From assembly GCA_003487805.1 (NCBI GenBank), contig DNNE01000070.1, positions 9,949-15,088 of the forward strand: a DNA stretch of 5,140 nt, in the 5' to 3' direction. Shown here one piece after another: positions 1 through 5,104 of the stretch. The stretch is from Blastocatellia bacterium. Lineage in GTDB: Bacteria > Acidobacteriota > Blastocatellia > Pyrinomonadales > Pyrinomonadaceae. A program made the translations under genes and the position numbers. The notes below the pieces were generated by a model. The model searched no databases. It had not been told where the DNA came from and was given only the letters and a program-made list of their open reading frames with translations. Position 1 is the first letter of the stretch. Every line of letters begins with the position of its first letter.

Positions 1-39
1 GGCAGTAGCCCGCCTCTAAACGTCAGTTCTTAAGGTCAG

Positions 40-1515
40 TCAATTCTTACCAACTGTTTTCTTGAGGCTGGCGCTATTCAGATCCAGATCAGCCACCGAA
101 ATTACTTCGACGTTCGAGAATCGTTTCTGCAAGTCAGGCAGAAAGTCTTTCGCGTTGCCAACGATGACCACGCTCGTACTATCTGCGTTCAGTCGTGAAG
201 CCGCGAAGCCCTTTACGTCCGCAGCTTTGATCGCCTGAACGCTTGCGATGTAGCGATTAATCTCATCGAGCGGCACGCCGTACATTGCGAGCGACCCGAA
301 TTGCCCCACGACGCCGCCGGTAGTTTCCATGCTGCGCGCGAAACCACCAAGCAGGCTCGCTTTTCGCGTCGACAATTCGGAATCGAGCAACTCGCCCGTG
401 GCCAGTTTCGAAATCTCAGCCAGCGTCAACGAAGCGACTTCGGCACCCGATACGTTTTTCGTCTGCGCCGACGCCATGAACGAGCCGGCTGAGCGCCGCG
501 TGTCGAGCGAACTACCCGCGCCATAGCTGAGGCCGCGTTTCACGCGAATCTCCCAATTCAAACGGCCCGAGTAACCGCTCAGGATCGCGTTCGCGACAAT
601 ACCGCGAAAATAGTCCGGGCTGTCCCGATTGATTGCGGTACGAACGGCCAGCACTGCTGTCTGGCCCGCGGCCGGCTGATCAATTACCAGAATGCGACGA
701 CCGCTGGCGGTACTTTCGGGCGTCGTAATTTGTAACTTCGGCAGAGCTACGGTCGGGTTCTGCCAATCGCCAAAGTACTTTTGCGCCAATTCGAAACCAT
801 TGGCCGCGGTGATATCGCCACCGATGACCAGGATGGCGTTGTCCGGACGGTAGTACATCGAGTGAATCTTTACGATGTCGTCGCGCTTGAGGCGCGGCAA
901 AGATTCAGGCGTGCCCGACAACGAATGGCCGTAGGGCGAGTCACGAAAGACAACGCGCGCCGCGACGAATCGCGCGATGGACCCCGGAGTTGCCATTGCG
1001 CTGCGCAAGCCATTCAGTGTTTGTCGCCGCAGGCGTTCAATCTCTTCGTCTTTAAAACTCGGGTTGCGCGCGACGTCCGCGATAATCTCAAGCGCCTGCC
1101 CGATGCGCGGCGACATCACGTTCGTGGTTATGGTAGACGCGTCCCATCCGGCCCCGGCGTTCAACGTACCGCCGAGAGCTTCGATAGCTTCAGCGATTTG
1201 GGTGGCGCTCTTCGTGCTGGTGCCGCGCGTTAACAGGGACGCCGTCATATCCGCTGCACCTGATAGATCGGTTGGGTCAACTTCACCGCCACTCTTGATG
1301 AGCAGTTGCGCCGTAACGAGCGGCATCTCGGTCCGCGGGATCACGATCACGCGCAAGCCGTTCGGCAGGTTCTTCTCGACGGGTTTGGGGAAAACGGTCG
1401 AGTGCGGCGCGGTCGGCGGCGGCGGAGTCGCCTGCGCGGTCTGCGCGGCGGAACTCATCGCACATAGTGCGAGCACCAACATTGCCAGGATCCAGTTTGA
1501 AGCTTTGTTTCTCAT
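40..1515 (-). CDS. Exported M16B peptidase-like protein, non-catalytic (R/Y) subunit
   Basis: A 491-residue M16-family protein, probably the regulatory half of a heterodimeric periplasmic zinc peptidase that degrades small peptides. Residues 1-24 are a Sec signal peptide (basic MRNK, hydrophobic 8-20, likely cleavage near SSAAQ), followed by a Pro-rich linker (about 30-37). Two M16 domains follow: about 45-240, starting with the family motif PNGLRV at 51-56, and about 270-480. In the HxxEH position the sequence is GAADMTASL (86-94), so H, E and H are replaced by D89, A92 and S93. The distal glutamate is also absent. R324 and Y331, seven residues apart before GAG, match the substrate-anchoring R/Y pair of M16 C-terminal domains. 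The ATG overlaps the stop of the catalytic partner gene (ATGA), and a strong Shine-Dalgarno precedes it, so the two are co-translated. No terminator is visible in the 39 nt left in the window. Family assignment is firm; pairing is inferred from order and complementary motifs. Confidence 0.93.
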   Translation of the reverse strand: MRNKASNWILAMLVLALCAMSSAAQTAQATPPPPTAPHSTVFPKPVEKNLPNGLRVIVIPRTEMPLVTAQLLIKSGGEVDPTDLSGAADMTASLLTRGTSTKSATQIAEAIEALGGTLNAGAGWDASTITTNVMSPRIGQALEIIADVARNPSFKDEEIERLRRQTLNGLRSAMATPGSIARFVAARVVFRDSPYGHSLSGTPESLPRLKRDDIVKIHSMYYRPDNAILVIGGDITAANGFELAQKYFGDWQNPTVALPKLQITTPESTASGRRILVIDQPAAGQTAVLAVRTAINRDSPDYFRGIVANAILSGYSGRLNWEIRVKRGLSYGAGSSLDTRRSAGSFMASAQTKNVSGAEVASLTLAEISKLATGELLDSELSTRKASLLGGFARSMETTGGVVGQFGSLAMYGVPLDEINRYIASVQAIKAADVKGFAASRLNADSTSVVIVGNAKDFLPDLQKRFSNVEVISVADLDLNSASLKKTVGKN

Positions 1516-2909
1516 TTCGAGGCTCCTCCCTTCGCGGCATCCGTCGAAGGATTGTTGCCGGAAGTCTTCGGCCGCTCCGACTCAGGCAGATAGTAAATGA
1601 CGTAGCGATTATTGTCGGTCAGGTATTTCTGCGCGACGCGCTGAATATCGGCAGCAGTCACCGACTGCAATCGATCCAATTCTGTGTTGACGCGATTCGG
1701 ATCGCCCAACAAAACGGCAGCACGCCCCAGCGCATTGCTCTTGCCGAGACTCGTCTCACGCTGTCGCAGTTGGCCGGTGACGATCTGGTTTTTCGCCTTT
1801 TCGAGTTCCGCGGCCGACACCGGCGCATCCTGTAATTTCTTGATCTCCGCACGAAGTGCCGCTTCAACGTCCTCAGGCTTCTTGCCGTTTACCGTAAGAG
1901 CAGTGAACGTGAACATTCCAGCGTCCTCGCGCAGATCGGCGCCGGCTGTCGCGGTCGTAGTCAGTTGTTGTTGATAGACCAGCGACTGATACAGACGCGA
2001 CGAGCGGCCTTGCGAAAGGATCGTGCTGGCCATTCTCAGCGCCGCGGCATCATCACTCTTTGAAGAAGGAACAAGATAGGTAAAGGCCACGCCTTTCAAA
2101 GGCACGTTAGGCGCGTATTCCATAAATCTCTTCTCGCCGGTACGCGCAGGCTCCGTCACGTTGACGCGCGGCAAAGGCAAGTTCGGTTTAGGTATCGGCA
2201 CGAAATATTTGTCAACCCAGGTGTCGAGCTGTTTCTGATCAAAATCCCCGACTACGATCAGCGTGGCATTGTCCGGCCGGTAATAAGTATTGTGAAACTT
2301 GATCACATCTTCAACGGTCGCGGCGTCAAGATCTTCGATGCTGCCGATGCCCGGCCGCTTATACGGATGCGCGTTCCATGATCTGACATCCATCGCATAA
2401 AAGAACCGTCCGTTGGGCGGCGCCAGAATGCTTTGCCGAAACTCTTCCTCAACCACCGCGCGCTCTGACTTGAAGTTCTCATCGTCAACCGTCAACGACG
2501 CCAGCCGTTCGGCCTCGGCCCACAAAAGCGTCTCGAGATAATTCGCCGGAATCGTCTCGTAATAGATGGTCGCGTCGTCCTGCGTGGTCGCGTTATTGTT
2601 ACCGCCCACGTCTTCCGTGAGGCGATCCATCATTTCGGCTTTCATGTTCTTGGTTGATTTGAACATGATGTGCTCGAACAAGTGAGCAAAGCCGCTACGG
2701 TGATCGGGATCATCCTTCGATCCGACGTGATACCAGACGTTAATTGTCACGGTGGGACTCGACTTATCGATCACGCTCAGGACGCGCAGGCCGTTCGGCA
2801 GCGTGCGCTCCCGGAATTTCATCTGCGGCATTTTGGTCTGACCGTAGGCCGCACAAACGGCCGCCGTGATGAATACAGAACTAATGAAGAGAAGAGTAAG
2901 ACGCTTCAT
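1512..2909 (-). CDS. Exported M16B zinc metallopeptidase, catalytic subunit
   Basis: A 465-residue, two-domain M16 peptidase, predicted periplasmic. Residues 1-23 form a Sec signal peptide (MKRL, hydrophobic 4-21, likely cleavage after AYG). C19 is not in a proper lipobox because V18 precedes it. The N-terminal domain (about 30-235) starts with LPNGLRV (37-43) and carries the inverted zinc motif HLFEH at 76-80: H76 and H80 are ligands and E79 is the general base. The usual distal glutamate falls in the EEE cluster at 154-156. Alignment to the mitochondrial processing peptidase beta pattern favours E156, 75 residues after H80, with conserved E149 before it. The C-terminal domain (about 255-445) has the conserved SRLYQSL stretch (304-310) but V311 and T318 where the R/Y pair should be; the downstream subunit supplies that pair. 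The low-complexity tail 447-465 is probably disordered. The start is supported by AGGAGA 6 nt upstream. It lies 30 nt after the CPCC gene, likely in the same operon. Confidence 0.95.
   Translation of the reverse strand: MKRLTLLFISSVFITAAVCAAYGQTKMPQMKFRERTLPNGLRVLSVIDKSSPTVTINVWYHVGSKDDPDHRSGFAHLFEHIMFKSTKNMKAEMMDRLTEDVGGNNNATTQDDATIYYETIPANYLETLLWAEAERLASLTVDDENFKSERAVVEEEFRQSILAPPNGRFFYAMDVRSWNAHPYKRPGIGSIEDLDAATVEDVIKFHNTYYRPDNATLIVVGDFDQKQLDTWVDKYFVPIPKPNLPLPRVNVTEPARTGEKRFMEYAPNVPLKGVAFTYLVPSSKSDDAAALRMASTILSQGRSSRLYQSLVYQQQLTTTATAGADLREDAGMFTFTALTVNGKKPEDVEAALRAEIKKLQDAPVSAAELEKAKNQIVTGQLRQRETSLGKSNALGRAAVLLGDPNRVNTELDRLQSVTAADIQRVAQKYLTDNNRYVIYYLPESERPKTSGNNPSTDAAKGGASK
1523..1532 (-). 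promoter_or_regulatory. Strong Shine-Dalgarno of the non-catalytic M16 gene
   Basis: On the minus strand AAGGGAGGAG lies 7 nt before the ATG at 1515, inside the last codons of the upstream M16 gene. It supports this start codon and independent ribosome loading in addition to ATGA coupling. Confidence 0.8.
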
Positions 2910-2915
2910 TGTTAG

Positions 2916-2921
2916 TCTCCT
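2916..2921 (-). promoter_or_regulatory. Shine-Dalgarno of the catalytic M16 gene
   Basis: AGGAGA on the minus strand, 6 nt before the ATG at 2909. It sits in the 30-nt gap after the CPCC gene and fixes the M16 start. I see no promoter or terminator in that gap, which fits a shared transcript. Confidence 0.7.
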
Positions 2922-2939
2922 GTTTTTGACTGATATGGC

Positions 2940-3233
2940 TCAATCAAGATCAAGTGGATTGCGATAGACGCGGGTGTCTTTTTCAGCGCGCTTCTTGGCT
3001 TCCTGGAATTTCTCTTCCAGCAAACGGCCGCGATCTTTATGAGAACTCATCTCCTGCGCGAAGATTTGCTCGCGCGTCTGCTTCTGCTTGTCGAGGTCTT
3101 TCACCATGTCTTCGAACGAGCCGAGCGGCTTCGTTTTTTCCTCATGCGAAAGCAGCGCGCCGGTTTCAGCATCAACATTCAGCGTAGCTTCGCAGCAGGG
3201 ACAGACAATGGTGAACCGATCTGAGTTACTCAT
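2940..3233 (-). CDS. Small CPCC-motif / coiled-coil protein of unknown function
   Basis: A 97-residue, highly charged, probably cytosolic protein with no signal peptide or membrane segment. An N-terminal beta-like segment carries CPCC (C11, C13, C14), a zinc-knuckle-like half site. There is no second CxxC, so metal binding would need dimerisation or H30/H65. Residues 17-32 (TLNVDAETGALLSHEE) follow it. Residues 39-84 are a long Lys/Glu/Gln-rich helix, likely coiled coil, and the tail ends NPLDLD. From memory, proteins with CPCC, a VDxxTG segment, a HEE motif and a charged helix recur as unnamed genes in Acidobacteriota; I cannot name a function. It is the first gene of the M16 operon, 30 nt before the catalytic subunit. 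The ATG at 3233 has only a weak Shine-Dalgarno (GCGGAC), but a good -10 element lies 30 nt upstream. The N-terminus of the family supports this start. Confidence 0.82.
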   Translation of the reverse strand: MSNSDRFTIVCPCCEATLNVDAETGALLSHEEKTKPLGSFEDMVKDLDKQKQTREQIFAQEMSSHKDRGRLLEEKFQEAKKRAEKDTRVYRNPLDLD

Positions 3234-3263
3234 AAGTCCGCGCCAAGGGCGACATGAAGGCGC

Positions 3264-3272
3264 ATCATACCA
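3264..3272 (-). promoter_or_regulatory. Extended -10 promoter element for the CPCC-M16 operon
   Basis: The minus strand reads TGG-TATGAT: a TGn extension plus a -10 hexamer matching TATAAT at 5 of 6 positions. The hexamer is 30 nt upstream of the ATG at 3233, which would give a leader of roughly 20-25 nt. No good -35 is seen at 16-18 nt, which extended -10 promoters can tolerate. Transcription would read CPCC, M16 catalytic, M16 non-catalytic. Confidence 0.45.
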
Positions 3273-3285
3273 GCGGAGACGCTGG
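3270..3285. repeat. Perfect inverted repeat abutting the operon B -10 box (operator candidate)
   Basis: CCAGCG-GAGA-CGCTGG is a perfect 6-bp inverted repeat with a 4-nt centre. It occupies the spacer immediately upstream of the TATGAT hexamer on the minus strand. A dimeric repressor bound here would block RNA polymerase. It lacks a T-tract on either strand, so a terminator is less likely. It may also be chance, since 6-bp arms are short. Confidence 0.4.
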
Positions 3286-3395
3286 CGATGCTAGTAAGCA
3301 CCCACGTTTCGCGAACAATAGATCTGACTTTAGGATTAAGAGAAGAGAAAGGATCTCTTGCGAGAGTTAAAGGCGCGCAAAAAGCCCTGGAGGAT

Positions 3396-3665
3396 TTATT
3401 CCAGAGTATCGTGAACAGCGTTCTTTACGGCCTCAGGAACTTTGTGTTCGGGGACCTCGATAGTCTGTTCATTCCTGGTTATCCGATACACAAAGCCATC
3501 CGGATTGGCCGCGCCGGCGTGAGTGTCATCGTGAAACAATGCATCGAGCGCAGCTAAATCGGCGGGAGAGAGCTCGCTTGTTGAGAGCTCTCCCCTGCTC
3601 TTGAGATGGGGACCGCCGAACCCGGCAAAGCCCCCAGTGCGTTCAACTTTTAATTGATCTGCCAT
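3396..3665 (-). CDS. Emfourin-family (M4in) inhibitor of protealysin-like protease
   Basis: An 89-residue protein with no signal peptide. The N-terminal strand LKVERTGGFAGF (5-16) matches the hallmark of emfourin, the proteinaceous inhibitor of protealysin-like M4 proteases first described in Serratia. It is followed by a Ser/Thr-rich link, a helix SELSPADLAALDAL (30-43), a strand GFVYRIT (57-63) and a C-terminal helix VPEAVKNAVHDTLE (76-89). This is slightly shorter than the Serratia protein (about 13 kDa). Its gene begins 27 nt after the stop of an M4 protealysin-like protease on the same strand. That is the arrangement known for this pair and it strongly supports the call. The Shine-Dalgarno is weak (ACGAG), so translation may depend on reinitiation after the protease, which would tie inhibitor output to protease output. 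Expected role: tight, reversible block of the co-expressed protease in the same compartment. Specificity for this particular protease is inferred. Confidence 0.85.
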   Translation of the reverse strand: MADQLKVERTGGFAGFGGPHLKSRGELSTSELSPADLAALDALFHDDTHAGAANPDGFVYRITRNEQTIEVPEHKVPEAVKNAVHDTLE

Positions 3666-3692
3666 TGCTCGTTATTTCATCACGCAATGGAA

Positions 3693-4724
3693 TTAAAGTC
3701 CAACTTGCTTCCATCCATAGTCCACGCCGGCCCAAACTGCCGGATCGGCCGGATACATTGATTTAGCGAGCTTGCGGGTATCGTCTGCGAACGGCTTCAT
3801 CTTCAGATTTGGCTTGGGCCCCAGAGTGGTCATGGCTCGATACCAGACTTGTCCGACCCTTTCCCAGCTGTGTCCGCCGACCTTCTTACAGGCGAGGCAA
3901 AACGCGAGATTGGGCGGGCCGCTGCTGTAATGCGGATCCATGCCCGGCGTGATTTGCGAATACTTTGTCGGTTGCGCAGCGAGACAATGGGCCGCTGCCG
4001 GATTCGCCATGTCGCGCAGACAGGTGAAGCCCTTCGCAATTGCCGCGGGACCCATGATGTCATGACCAATTAACCAATCCGCATGATTGACGTCCTGATT
4101 TGCCTGCCACTGTCGAAACATCGAACCAAAGCAATCCGAGAGGCTTTCGTTAAGCCCGCCGGCATCGCCCGAATAGACCAGCTGGAGCGTGTGCTGAGTC
4201 ACGCCATGAGTCAATTCGTGGCCGATCACGTCGTTGCCTTTGGTGAAGTCGACAAAGATTTGATTGTCGCCGTCGCCATAGATCATTTGCGATCCATTCC
4301 ACATGGCGTTGTTGTACTTGTTGCCATAGTGGATCGATGACAATAAAGTCATCCCGGCGTTATCGATCGAGTTGCGGTTGAAGATCTTCTTGTAGAATTC
4401 AGCAACCAGGGTTGTTTCCTTGAAGGTTCGCTTAGCAGTTGCGTCGCTGGAGCTACCGGGATTCGGCACCGGCGTCCCGGGCAGCGATTGGCCGTGCTTG
4501 CAATCGTAAACGGTAACCTGGGGCGCCGGCGCAAGCTCGGCCGGAACAGCACCCAGTGCGGTTGTAATGCTCGTAAGCGCCACAGCCTCATCACGTACTT
4601 TCCGAATCTGGGAACTAATTTTCGCCGTAGCGTCAGCAGCGCTGCGGATCTCTGCTGACAGTTCCGGATCCGCCGCAAGCTTTTCCAAAACATCGCGGGG
4701 GATGATGCAACAAGAACAATACAT
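3693..4724 (-). CDS. Protealysin-like M4 zinc metalloprotease (thermolysin family)
   Basis: A 343-residue M4 endopeptidase, almost the length of protealysin (341). The N-terminus CCIIPRDVLEKLA (5-17) is the short protealysin-type propeptide, normally removed autocatalytically to activate the enzyme. There is no hydrophobic signal peptide, so cytoplasmic residence or non-classical release is expected, as for protealysin. The mature domain begins near VYDCKHG (72-78). Substrate-site block NNAMWNGSQMIYGDGD (138-153) is typical of M4. Zinc motif HELTH is at 169-173 (ligands H169, H173; base E170). The third ligand E193 is in GLNESLSD, 20 residues after H173 exactly as in thermolysin. H265 in DPHYSSGPPN is the transition-state histidine. 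All key residues are intact, so activity is expected. Cysteines are unusually frequent: 3, 5, 6, 75, 198, 235, 247, 276 and 279. The ATG has a strong AAAGGAGA Shine-Dalgarno. The emfourin inhibitor gene follows 27 nt downstream. Confidence 0.95.
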   Translation of the reverse strand: MYCSCCIIPRDVLEKLAADPELSAEIRSAADATAKISSQIRKVRDEAVALTSITTALGAVPAELAPAPQVTVYDCKHGQSLPGTPVPNPGSSSDATAKRTFKETTLVAEFYKKIFNRNSIDNAGMTLLSSIHYGNKYNNAMWNGSQMIYGDGDNQIFVDFTKGNDVIGHELTHGVTQHTLQLVYSGDAGGLNESLSDCFGSMFRQWQANQDVNHADWLIGHDIMGPAAIAKGFTCLRDMANPAAAHCLAAQPTKYSQITPGMDPHYSSGPPNLAFCLACKKVGGHSWERVGQVWYRAMTTLGPKPNLKMKPFADDTRKLAKSMYPADPAVWAGVDYGWKQVGL

Positions 4725-4729
4725 AGCGT

Positions 4730-4737
4730 TCTCCTTT
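4730..4737 (-). promoter_or_regulatory. Shine-Dalgarno of the M4 protease gene
   Basis: AAAGGAGA on the minus strand, with GGAG 6 nt before the ATG at 4724. The stop codon of a possible 19-codon upstream ORF (TAA, 4738-4736) overlaps its first bases, so coupled translation is possible. Confidence 0.8.
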
Positions 4738-4780
4738 ATCTGGCTTGAAAGTTGAATGCGTCGGGTTTCGAGCCCGCTAA

Positions 4781-4811
4781 CGGATGAACAAACATCTTGT
4801 TTGCCCGTCCG
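4781..4811. repeat. Hairpin in the M4 upstream region
   Basis: Arms 4781-4794 and 4798-4811 are inverted repeats around a 3-nt loop. The inner 6 bp (CAAACA/TGTTTG) and the outer CGGA/TCCG pair perfectly, with a short mismatched middle. It lies 57-87 nt before the M4 start and would fold in a leader transcript. No T-tract follows on the minus strand, so it is not a standard terminator. Confidence 0.5.
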
Positions 4812-4854
4812 AGTTTCGGCGGCGCGCCGGTGCGTTGAACGTTAAGTCAACCCC

Positions 4855-4914
4855 GCATGCGCTGACGAAGAAATCGCATTAGTCGCGAGGTGCGATTCGT
4901 TCCTCTTCGCATGC
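4855..4914. repeat. Long imperfect inverted repeat (24-nt arms, 12-nt loop)
   Basis: Arms 4855-4878 and 4891-4914 match as reverse complements at 19 of 24 positions. The ends are perfect: GCATGCG/CGCATGC outside and AATCGCA/TGCGATT inside. Mismatches are confined to the middle of the stem. The loop is 4879-4890. It lies about 130-190 nt before the M4 start. No run of T follows on either strand, so this is not a plain intrinsic terminator. It could be a structured leader RNA element, a REP/MITE-like repeat, or a protein-binding palindrome. Confidence 0.55.
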
Positions 4915-5010
4915 TGATTTACCGCGCGGGTCAACACCAGTAGTTAGCGCGACACGGTAGATCAGTTCGTGGTGTCGAAACAGGGAATGCTGAAGAAGTC
5001 TATGAATCAC
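4879..5010 (-). CDS. Possible 43-codon small ORF with GTG start (uncertain)
   Basis: A frame of 43 codons from GTG (5010) to TAA (4881-4879), beginning MIHRLLQHSLFRHHELIYR and ending with an acidic/basic tail EEERIAPRD. The only strong argument is a consensus AGGAGG (5025-5020) 9 nt before the GTG. No ATG lies in frame upstream. The same AGGAGG is also 2 nt before an ATG that opens only a 5-codon frame. I recognise no family. It ends inside the loop of the long inverted repeat and lies 154 nt before the M4 gene. It may be a small protein, a leader peptide or noise. Its 3' third coincides with one arm of the inverted repeat, which weakens a purely coding explanation. Confidence 0.25.
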   Translation of the reverse strand: MIHRLLQHSLFRHHELIYRVALTTGVDPRGKSACEEERIAPRD

Positions 5011-5076
5011 CAGACATTTCCTCCTGTCATAGTAAAACGAACTGTTTGTAGCAAAAAACTTGCAAGGTGCAGAAGA

Positions 5077-5104
5077 TTTATCCGCAGTTCGGGTCTGAGG
5101 TCAA
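5077..5104 (-). promoter_or_regulatory. Candidate promoter upstream of the M4 leader region
   Basis: The minus strand has TTGACC (5104-5099, 5 of 6 to the -35 consensus), a 16-nt spacer, then GATAAA (5082-5077, 4 of 6 to the -10). Transcription would start near 5070, giving the M4-emfourin operon a leader of about 345 nt containing both hairpins. It is the best pair I found upstream of the operon, but the match is modest and chance is possible. Confidence 0.3.

Noticed and set aside
977..1600. Long plus-strand open frame of 207 codons across the M16 genes
   Set aside because: It lies antisense to two genes with clear M16 motifs. Its Arg/Ser-rich translation has no recognisable domain. It is a shadow frame.
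3315..3395. Possible terminator after the emfourin gene (CTCTCGCAAGAGA hairpin followed by a pyrimidine-rich run)
   Set aside because: The stem is only 4 bp with a GCAA loop, and the following run is mixed C/T rather than T. This is too weak to call.
3288..3557. Plus-strand frame of 89 codons antisense to the emfourin gene
   Set aside because: It overlaps the emfourin-family gene, which has family motifs and operon context. The plus frame has neither.
4755..4785. GGGTTTCGAGCCC on the plus strand, resembling a tRNA T-arm
   Set aside because: No acceptor, D or anticodon arms fit around it, and the loop does not match TTCRANY spacing.
4740..4811. GGGCAAAC and GACGCA on the minus strand, recalling the c-di-GMP-I (GEMM) riboswitch
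   Set aside because: The two short motifs occur in the right order, but the paired stems and the rest of the conserved core are absent.
4823..4850. TTGACT at 4850-4845 (minus) as a -35 box for the M4 gene
   Set aside because: The -10 position 16-18 nt downstream falls in GGCGCGCC-rich sequence with no TATAAT resemblance.
4775..4850. GCTAAC and GTTAAGT as integron attC-like core sites
   Set aside because: Only one of the core sites fits the RYYYAAC/GTTRRRY pattern, there is no paired L site, and there is no cassette context.
4784..4882. Plus-strand 32-codon ORF starting ATG in the upstream region
   Set aside because: It has no Shine-Dalgarno, a random Arg-rich translation, and both hairpins cover it.
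4890..5020. TGTCTGGTG on the minus strand, resembling the 5' end of 5S rRNA
   Set aside because: The rest of the 5S conserved core and the matching 3' end are not found. The similarity stops after a few bases.
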